Positions 6,205 through 10,611 of a stretch of DNA of 10,611 nucleotides are shown in pieces (positions within the stretch are counted from its first letter, which is position 1; each line of letters begins with the position of its first letter). Position numbers and translations under genes: made by a program. This DNA is from an uncultured Bacilli bacterium (lineage in GTDB: Bacteria > Bacillota_I > Bacilli_A > RF39 > UBA660): contig CANQOD010000027.1 in NCBI GenBank assembly GCA_947625395.1, positions 1 to 10,611 of the forward strand. Reading direction: 5' to 3'. Below the pieces are notes generated by a model. The model was not told the DNA's origin and did not search any database. It saw nothing but the letters and a program-made list of their open reading frames with translations.

Positions 6205-7738
6205 ATTTTTTTTGATACTGAAATTGTCGTTCTTGACCCTTTTGGATGGCCTCTAACTTTCCGCAGCTTTCTTTTCCCTCATAGCAAACACCTTTTGTCA
6301 TACAAGTTGCCCCTAAGATACTGGAAAAGTTTTGCGCATCTGCTAATAAAGCAATCTCATCATGCATCCCTTTTGCCATTTCTCTTGTTTCCCATTGGGC
6401 TTTATTGCATTCTCTTAAGCGTAAAATATGTGCTATGGTTTTGCCATCTAAATTGGTAACGACATTGACCATATTTCCGGATAAGGTAAAGTAGACTAAA
6501 TCTTCTTCTCGAATTTGGTAGTCGTTTTTAAAATGATCATACATGATTTGATTCATTAAAAAGATATCATTGTATTCTCTTTTTAAATCGGTATCGTGTT
6601 CAAACTTAGGTGGAATTTTATATTGCCCTAAATCGATGTTGGGTACAAAATCAGGAATTAAAATATGGTGGGTTCGATGTCTTGTTAAATGTGTTAAAAC
6701 GGCAAAGGACAAAGGAAGTTGGAATTGAAAATTCACTTGCGCCAATTCTTCTTGGTCCCCTTCAAAAGCAATTTTTCTCATCAATTCATTTTGAAAACAT
6801 GGATTTTTTCGTTCTGCTTGTGCGTAAAGTTGTAAAGCATCTTCTAATCCTACTCCACGACGACGCATGATTGCCGAAAGAAGAATTGTCTCATCCACTT
6901 CTTCTGTTGCGTTTAAAAGCGTTGGTTTTTCAATAATATGATAGCTGGTGAGTGGAAGAGTCTTTTCGATATATTCATCGACAGCATCTTTTTGTATCAC
7001 TGGTTGCTTGTCAATCTCACGGAGGATGTATGGACAATGTTCCTCTACAATTTCATATAATTTTTCACCAAATGTGCGTAATTCTGTGATTTGGGCGTAT
7101 TTTGTTTTGGTGAATTTTATCAGCATCTCTTTTAGGGCATGCGCATCCACACCCATGATGATATTGGAATAAAAATTATAAGGAAAAATAAATCTAGCGT
7201 CTTCCTTTGGGATTCCACGATTTAGAAAATTTGTATATTGCTGAAAAAGGCTCTTAATATAAGAAGAAAACTCTTCTTTTACTTCTTCATTCTTTTCAAT
7301 CAGCATTCCATTTTCATGATGAAAGTCTGGCACATAAAAGCCTGCTTCAGAAAAATCCACTTCTCTTCTTGATTTGATGGTGAATGATGAAAATCTTTCT
7401 GCGATGATTGTCTGTTCAATGACAGGCGTGACGTTTTTTATCGCAAAGACGAAATAATCATGGTCCGTAATCGAAGAATGACCCATACCGCAAACCTTTT
7501 CGATATATCGTTTGTTTTGCTCCAAAGTTTTCTCTTCACTCAAATGCAGAATTTCTAAAACATCTCCTGGAAAGCGTGATAATCTTCCAGCCGCAGACAC
7601 GATTTCACAACGTCTTGCTGTTTCTATTTGCATCAACTGTTCTATGAGTTGACTGCGTTCTTCTGCATGTGGAATCTTCTCCTTTAAAAGAGCATCCACT
7701 TTTTGCCAATCTAATGCACCAATCAATTGTATATTCAT
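6203..7738 (-). CDS. thyX: Two-domain flavin-dependent thymidylate synthase ThyX
   Basis: Makes dTMP from dUMP using methylene-tetrahydrofolate and FAD. At 511 residues it is about twice a classical ThyX and holds two ThyX-like halves. C half: THLTRHRTHHILIPDF keeps the RHR of the ThyX signature (353-355), and LRLRECNKAQWETRE (439-453) matches the Arg-containing nucleotide-binding segment. N half: GHSSITDH (86-93), then ERFSSFTIKSRRE (114-126), where RHR is lost but the Ser and Ser-x-Arg part of the signature is kept. Segment 186-224 (NFYSNIIM...AQITELRTFG) mirrors 421-455. Three C-terminal cysteines (479, 485, 492) are of unknown role. Long ThyX proteins of this kind occur in Firmicutes, to my knowledge. 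GGGGAGG lies 5 bases before the ATG. No folate gene is adjacent. Confidence 0.9.
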   Translation of the reverse strand: MNIQLIGALDWQKVDALLKEKIPHAEERSQLIEQLMQIETARRCEIVSAAGRLSRFPGDVLEILHLSEEKTLEQNKRYIEKVCGMGHSSITDHDYFVFAIKNVTPVIEQTIIAERFSSFTIKSRREVDFSEAGFYVPDFHHENGMLIEKNEEVKEEFSSYIKSLFQQYTNFLNRGIPKEDARFIFPYNFYSNIIMGVDAHALKEMLIKFTKTKYAQITELRTFGEKLYEIVEEHCPYILREIDKQPVIQKDAVDEYIEKTLPLTSYHIIEKPTLLNATEEVDETILLSAIMRRRGVGLEDALQLYAQAERKNPCFQNELMRKIAFEGDQEELAQVNFQFQLPLSFAVLTHLTRHRTHHILIPDFVPNIDLGQYKIPPKFEHDTDLKREYNDIFLMNQIMYDHFKNDYQIREEDLVYFTLSGNMVNVVTNLDGKTIAHILRLRECNKAQWETREMAKGMHDEIALLADAQNFSSILGATCMTKGVCYEGKESCGKLEAIQKGQERQFQYQKK

Positions 7739-7762
7739 AATATCCTCCCCTGAAATAAGTAT

Positions 7763-7785
7763 CTAGCAATATAATGCTTTGCTAG
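7763..7785 (-). promoter_or_regulatory. Inverted repeat in the thyX leader
   Basis: CTAGCAA / TTGCTAG, a perfect 7-bp inverted repeat with a 9-nt spacer, lies between the thyX promoter and its ribosome binding site. It could be an RNA hairpin in the leader or a repressor site. There is no T tract, so it is not a terminator. Confidence 0.45.
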
Positions 7786-7800
7786 GTTATCACTAAACTC

Positions 7801-7829
7801 AATATAACATACCCTTTTTTTGAATGCAA
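7801..7829 (-). promoter_or_regulatory. Sigma-A promoter of thyX
   Basis: Minus strand: TTGCAT (7824-7829), 17-base spacer, TATATT (7801-7806) with a TGT extension. The transcript would have a leader of about 55-60 bases that includes the inverted repeat at 7763-7785. Confidence 0.7.
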
Positions 7830-7838
7830 TGGTTTCTT

Positions 7839-7874
7839 AAAACAAAAAGGAGATGGAACTCCCTTTTTTGTTTT
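7839..7874 (-). terminator. Intrinsic terminator after the 294-aa gene
   Basis: On the minus strand AAAACAAAAAAGGGAG (7859-7874) pairs with CTCCTTTTTGTTTT (7839-7852), apart from two unpaired bases, around a 6-nt loop. The second arm is itself T-rich. It lies 84 bases beyond the stop codon and just upstream of the thyX -35 box. Confidence 0.7.
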
Positions 7875-7957
7875 GCTTCATTTTTTTATCTTAAGTGCTT
7901 GCTTTGTTTTGTTTTTGAAAGAAAATAACCCAATTTTAAAGTGAAAGACGAATCCTC

Positions 7958-8842
7958 CTACTTCTTTGAATGATGTGCTTTCTCATCAAGTCCATGATTC
8001 ATTGCTTCCACATATTTTAAATGTTTTTCATAATGAAAAGGACTTAAATAAATTCTTTCTCCCTCAGCAATCATGCCATGTTCTTTGATTAAAACATCTA
8101 AAGGTTGTGTCATTTTACTGAGATTCAGTTTTTTTAACGTTTCCTGACTCGCTATTGAACCTTCCCAATCATTGTATTGTTTCATGTATTCAATGAGTTG
8201 TTTGTAAGGCAGTTGCAATGCCCAAGGTGGTGTCATTTCTACATAGTTTGGATTAGGGACTTCATCGTAGCAACCACAATAATTAATCAAAAAATCTTGT
8301 GAAGAAATATAGGCTTGAGATGCTGGGACATCTTGCATTTGAAATTGTTCTGCTAATTCTAATAATTTTTCCTGTCCCTCTTTTCCCACACATTTTACAC
8401 CAAAATTAACAGCACCTTTGTGATAAGAAAATTTGATGATATCTTCTCCTGTTAAATTTGCATATATTTCTTTGTTTTCTTGTGAAAGACTATCCAAAAA
8501 CACTTCTATCCAACAGACACCTTCATTTAAGTGATCACTAACCATAAAGGTATAAATATTTTTTGCCCATAAATTTTGACAAGCTGGAATACATTCCTCA
8601 ATGATGAACCTTTTCGGGTTTTTCTCAACGATTTCTTGTGGACTTGAACTTGTTTCATTGTATTCATCATTTTCTGGTAAAAATCCTTTTCGTTCTATGG
8701 CTTTTTTTCGTTCTGTTTCTTCTTCCTCTGTAAGTTCATGAAAACCAAAGGACTCAATTTCTTCTGAAGTCAATTCTTCAATTCCATTTTCTAGGAAAAC
8801 TTGTTCTAGGAAATCTTGTTTTCTTTCTTCCAAATCTTTCAT
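7958..8842 (-). CDS. Hypothetical acidic protein, 294 aa
   Basis: I cannot assign a function. Residues 1-75 are very acidic and probably helical or disordered (LTSEEIESFGFHELTEEEETE). A more compact region starts near 80 with FIIEECIPACQNLWAKNIYTF, followed by predicted strands (VCWIEVFLDSLS, IIKFSYHKGAVNFGVKCVG) and, near 190, a CGCYDEVPNPNYVEMTPPWALQ segment. It has six cysteines (84, 88, 110, 151, 189, 191), including C-x3-C and C-G-C pairs that could bind metal, but no classical zinc-finger spacing. No signal peptide or membrane helix is visible. The C-terminus is His/Lys-rich (EKAHHSKK). AAAGGA lies 9 bases before the ATG, and no close alternative start is better. It follows the NERD-HRDC gene by 127 bases without a clear terminator between, so co-transcription is possible. 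Confidence 0.75.
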   Translation of the reverse strand: MKDLEERKQDFLEQVFLENGIEELTSEEIESFGFHELTEEEETERKKAIERKGFLPENDEYNETSSSPQEIVEKNPKRFIIEECIPACQNLWAKNIYTFMVSDHLNEGVCWIEVFLDSLSQENKEIYANLTGEDIIKFSYHKGAVNFGVKCVGKEGQEKLLELAEQFQMQDVPASQAYISSQDFLINYCGCYDEVPNPNYVEMTPPWALQLPYKQLIEYMKQYNDWEGSIASQETLKKLNLSKMTQPLDVLIKEHGMIAEGERIYLSPFHYEKHLKYVEAMNHGLDEKAHHSKK

Positions 8843-8969
8843 TTCTTCAAATCCTTTCTAACACTTTAATATCGATAGCAAACAGAATCCAGTCCTGGAG
8901 CTATTTTTGAAAATCCGTTCCTGCTTGCATTAAAAATGAATAAGCCTCTTGATTTTTTCTCTTATATGG
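8843..8969. other. Intergenic region between the NERD-HRDC and 294-aa genes
   Basis: No strong intrinsic terminator or convincing promoter is visible on the minus strand. It holds the ribosome binding site of the 294-aa gene (8852-8857) and a short imperfect-centre palindrome, TCCAG-TC-CTGGA (8888-8899), of unknown meaning. Confidence 0.5.
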
Positions 8970-9989
8970 CTATGTTATCCCTATTTCTAAGGGCAATTTT
9001 TTATTAATTTCTTCAAGAATCGCCTCTCCATGCGTGTTTACCTTTACTGGAGGTAGTATCGCTTTTAATTCTGCGATGGTTGTAGGGCGAACTGCGATTA
9101 GCTGTTCTAATTCGTCATTCGTAAATACATAATAGGCAGGTATGCGCATTTCAGTTGCTCTAGCCGTTCTTAGTTGCAGCAATCTTTCTTTTAAATCATC
9201 ACAAGAAGCAAGAGGCACGTCTTTACAATATTGTTCTTGATAATATACATAATAATCTATTTTTTTATTCGATGATAAATCAATATAATTTTGTGCAATT
9301 CTTTCCATACTTTTTCTAGATTCTAAAGGTTCACCCTTACTTCGATGTTGGATATCATATTCAATTTGTCTTACTAATGCATCTGCTCTTAATATTTTAT
9401 ATTTGATATCTTTCGGTGCTCTACGTGTATCTAAAATAGTTTCTTGATTCGCAACAACAACGAATACTCTTCTATAATAATCAAAATGCTTTGAGGCCAA
9501 TATTTTTGTTACTTTAGACACTCTACTTTCCCATATTTTTCTCATGACTTCTCTTTGGGCTTCAACTTGTCTTAAGGGAGAATACATTCCTTTTCTTACT
9601 TTTTTCCCATTCACAGAAATTTCTCTTATAAAATCCCCTTTATCTGTCACTGTAATATTTCCAACTAAGTTCTTGCATTCAATATAGTATATATAAACAG
9701 GTGTAATCACAACATAATCGATTTGAGAAGTTAAGTCTTCATATTGAAATTTCATATCTCTTAATACGTACATTCCTATATGGGCTTTTTTTAATTGATA
9801 GGCTATTTCATTTTCTCCATCTAGGCCTTTTTTTACTAGAAATAGCTCATTTAGGAGCCCATCATTATTTGGATATTCTTCAGCTAATTTCTTTAAAGCG
9901 TCATATCGCTCTTGTAAATCGCTATTTGCTTTATAGAAAATAGTTTCCTTAAATCTAAAAGCCTCTGTTACATTATCAATTAAGCTCAT
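8970..9989 (-). CDS. NERD-HRDC domain protein, predicted nuclease-related
   Basis: 339 residues. An N-terminal helical part is followed by a NERD domain (about 52-145): GLDGENEIA (55-63), IDYVVI with Asp91, ECKN with Glu104 and Lys106, and PLRQ with Gln141. This matches the GxxGE...D...ExK...Q pattern of PD-(D/E)XK-type nucleases, to which NERD is thought to be related. The C-terminus (about 265-330) is an HRDC helical domain (LKERLLQLRTARATEMRIPA...VFTNDELEQL...PTTIAELKAI), which binds nucleic acid in RecQ and RNase D. A DNA-processing or genome-defence role is inference. Start: the open frame reaches a GTG at 10046, but GGGTGA (9994-9999) lies just before the ATG at 9989, and MSLIDNVTEAFRFKE is a natural N-terminus for this family. 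A canonical promoter lies about 170 bases upstream, across a hairpin-rich leader. Confidence 0.85.
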   Translation of the reverse strand: MSLIDNVTEAFRFKETIFYKANSDLQERYDALKKLAEEYPNNDGLLNELFLVKKGLDGENEIAYQLKKAHIGMYVLRDMKFQYEDLTSQIDYVVITPVYIYYIECKNLVGNITVTDKGDFIREISVNGKKVRKGMYSPLRQVEAQREVMRKIWESRVSKVTKILASKHFDYYRRVFVVVANQETILDTRRAPKDIKYKILRADALVRQIEYDIQHRSKGEPLESRKSMERIAQNYIDLSSNKKIDYYVYYQEQYCKDVPLASCDDLKERLLQLRTARATEMRIPAYYVFTNDELEQLIAVRPTTIAELKAILPPVKVNTHGEAILEEINKKLPLEIGIT

Positions 9990-9993
9990 AATC

Positions 9994-9999
9994 TCACCC
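9994..9999 (-). promoter_or_regulatory. Ribosome binding site fixing the NERD-HRDC start
   Basis: GGGTGA on the minus strand, 4 bases before the ATG at 9989. It is the 3' part of the Shine-Dalgarno consensus, so this short spacing is normal. The longer GTG start at 10046 has no such site, and its upstream bases are hairpin arm. Confidence 0.65.
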
Positions 10000-10048
10000 A
10001 ATACTTTTTCATCACATGATTCTATCAAAAATATATCATAAAACACAA

Positions 10049-10077
10049 GAGAACTCCATCTTAATGATGAAGTTCTC
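10049..10077 (-). terminator. 12-bp hairpin in the NERD-HRDC leader, possible attenuator
   Basis: Minus strand: GAGAACTTCATC and GATGGAGTTCTC pair over 12 positions with one mismatch around a 5-nt loop, then TTGTGTTTTAT follows. The tail is T-rich but interrupted by G, so it could be a leaky terminator or an attenuator between promoter and gene. It may instead end transcription from the gene at the window edge. Confidence 0.5.
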
Positions 10078-10103
10078 CCACATTTTTCAACCGGAATAGT
10101 TTA

Positions 10104-10132
10104 TTACTCGCTATCCACCAATAAGCGAGTAA
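10104..10132 (-). repeat. 9-bp inverted repeat in the NERD-HRDC leader
   Basis: TTACTCGCT and AGCGAGTAA, perfectly complementary over 9 bp with an 11-nt loop. No T tract follows on the minus strand, so this is a structural or protein-binding element rather than a terminator. Confidence 0.6.
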
Positions 10133-10140
10133 CACTTTTA

Positions 10141-10154
10141 CACTTCTTCAAGTG
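10141..10154 (-). repeat. Small 5-bp hairpin at the leader start
   Basis: CACTT / AAGTG with a 4-nt loop, immediately downstream of the predicted transcription start of the NERD-HRDC gene. Alone it could be chance; with the two larger hairpins it makes a structured leader. Confidence 0.35.
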
Positions 10155-10161
10155 CAATATT

Positions 10162-10190
10162 AATGTACTATATTTTTATGAAAATGTCAA
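10162..10190 (-). promoter_or_regulatory. Sigma-A promoter of the NERD-HRDC gene
   Basis: Minus strand: perfect TTGACA (10185-10190), 17-base spacer, TACATT (10162-10167). Transcription would start near 10155, giving a leader of about 165 bases with three hairpins. Confidence 0.6.
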
Positions 10191-10346
10191 ATAGTTATTC
10201 ATTTTTTTTAGTGATTCTTGATTCGGTTTTTTTTTGATTGTAGCTTGTACCACAATCAAGTTTAGGTAGCAATTATTACTGATAACTAAATTTAATGTTG
10301 ATACATATTTCTCAATATCTTTATCCTCTTTACCAAATTTCATTTC
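10176..10346 (-). CDS. Possible small open frame, 56 aa, doubtful
   Basis: A Lys/Asn/Ile-rich open frame that begins inside the 3' end of the preceding gene in another reading frame (ATG at 10346; an ATG further up at 10367 also exists). No ribosome binding site precedes either start, and the -35 box of the NERD-HRDC promoter lies in its last codons. In such AT-rich DNA an open frame of this length is expected by chance. It could also be a frame-shifted remnant of the upstream gene. Confidence 0.18.
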   Translation of the reverse strand, partial: EMKFGKEDKDIEKYVSTLNLVISNNCYLNLIVVQATIKKKPNQESLKKMNNYLTFS

Positions 10347-10611
10347 TAAGTGTTTGATTGATTTCATCAAATAACGCTGAACATTTTTGATATTCAGATT
10401 GTTTCAGATTTGATATTATATTATCTACAAGATTATTACCACAATTTAATTTTGAAATTGCTTTAATATATTTTGCTGCTTTATGATAAACTACCCTATT
10501 CTTATCTTCCTTTAAAATATTATAAAATTCATTGACAAAATAATTATATAAATCTTCATTATATTTATTTTTTAACAAATCTATATTGTCTATTAATAAA
10601 TATTTATAATT
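10330..10611 (-). CDS. C-terminal part of an unknown protein, cut by the window edge
   Basis: The frame is open without a stop to base 10611, so the 93 codons visible are the end of a longer gene. The TTG at 10578 is only an internal Leu codon in that reading. The protein is helical and Lys/Asn/Tyr-rich (YNYFVNEFYNILKEDKNRVVYHK, then AKYIKAISKLNCGNNLVDNI), ending LFDEINQTLRNEIW. The alternation of helices with a final ALFDEI resembles the tail of some long helical-repeat proteins, but I cannot name a family. Hand count over 10381-10560 gives 35 G/C in 180 bases, far below the other genes here, suggesting foreign origin. No terminator follows directly. Confidence 0.6.
   Translation of the reverse strand, partial: NYKYLLIDNIDLLKNKYNEDLYNYFVNEFYNILKEDKNRVVYHKAAKYIKAISKLNCGNNLVDNIISNLKQSEYQKCSALFDEINQTLRNEIW

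Noticed and set aside
6610..7172. Plus-strand open frames inside thyX
   Set aside because: Antisense shadows of a well-supported gene with no motifs of their own.
8888..8899. Palindrome TCCAG-TC-CTGGA as an operator of the 294-aa gene
   Set aside because: Only 5 bp per arm and no recognisable promoter next to it; chance cannot be excluded.
8858..8969. Possible coding remnant on the minus strand between NERD-HRDC and the 294-aa gene (short frames in two phases)
   Set aside because: The frames are under 30 codons and match no family I can name.
9990..10046. N-terminal extension of the NERD-HRDC protein from the GTG at 10046
   Set aside because: No ribosome binding site; the extension follows a hairpin arm, and a good site precedes the internal ATG.
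10049..10154. CRISPR repeats
   Set aside because: The hairpins differ in sequence and length and do not repeat at regular spacing.

Overview
The window looks like chromosome of a low-GC Gram-positive bacterium. Three things point there: strong AGGAGG-type ribosome binding sites, TTGACA/TATAAT-type promoters with extended TGn -10 boxes, and Firmicutes-type versions of the conserved proteins (FtsW-like SEDS protein, type II peptide deformylase, two-domain ThyX). The 984-residue SMC is about 200 residues shorter than that of Bacillus (about 1,186). From memory this is the size class seen in Mollicutes and some of their walled relatives, so an Erysipelotrichia-like or neighbouring lineage is my best guess. 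A tiny Tyr/Gly-rich YjcZ-like membrane protein fits a spore-forming ancestry. This placement is inference.

Layout, left to right. At 117-1256 (-) lies a SEDS-family peptidoglycan glycosyltransferase of FtsW type, with its own promoter and terminator. Divergent from it, at 1396-1584 (+), is the YjcZ-like protein, the only plus-strand gene recognised. Then come minus-strand genes of housekeeping type: an unknown 119-aa protein (1603-1962), peptide deformylase def (2018-2584), an unknown 128-aa protein (2639-3025), smc (3104-6058) and a duplicated-domain flavin-dependent thymidylate synthase thyX (6203-7738). Most have their own extended -10 promoter, and most are separated by clear intrinsic terminators, so this is a run of single-gene units rather than an operon. 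A 25-bp identical segment carries the -10 region of both the def and the 119-aa gene promoters.

From about 7.9 kb onward the content looks more accessory: an unknown acidic 294-aa protein (7958-8842) and a NERD-HRDC nuclease-like protein (8970-9989). The latter has a canonical promoter about 170 bases upstream and three hairpins in its leader. The last 280 bases hold the 3' end of a gene running off the window. Its DNA is about 20% GC by hand count, against about 38% in a sampled line of smc, which suggests a different origin.

Four genes (ftsW-like, 119-aa, 128-aa, NERD-HRDC) are given shorter starts than their longest open frames. In each case a Shine-Dalgarno sequence sits just before the internal ATG, and in two of them the predicted transcription start lies downstream of the longer start. 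I found no CRISPR array, tRNA, rRNA or intact mobile element. The observations most worth checking are the complementary degeneration of the two ThyX halves, the short-armed SMC, the structured leader of the NERD-HRDC gene, and the low-GC edge.
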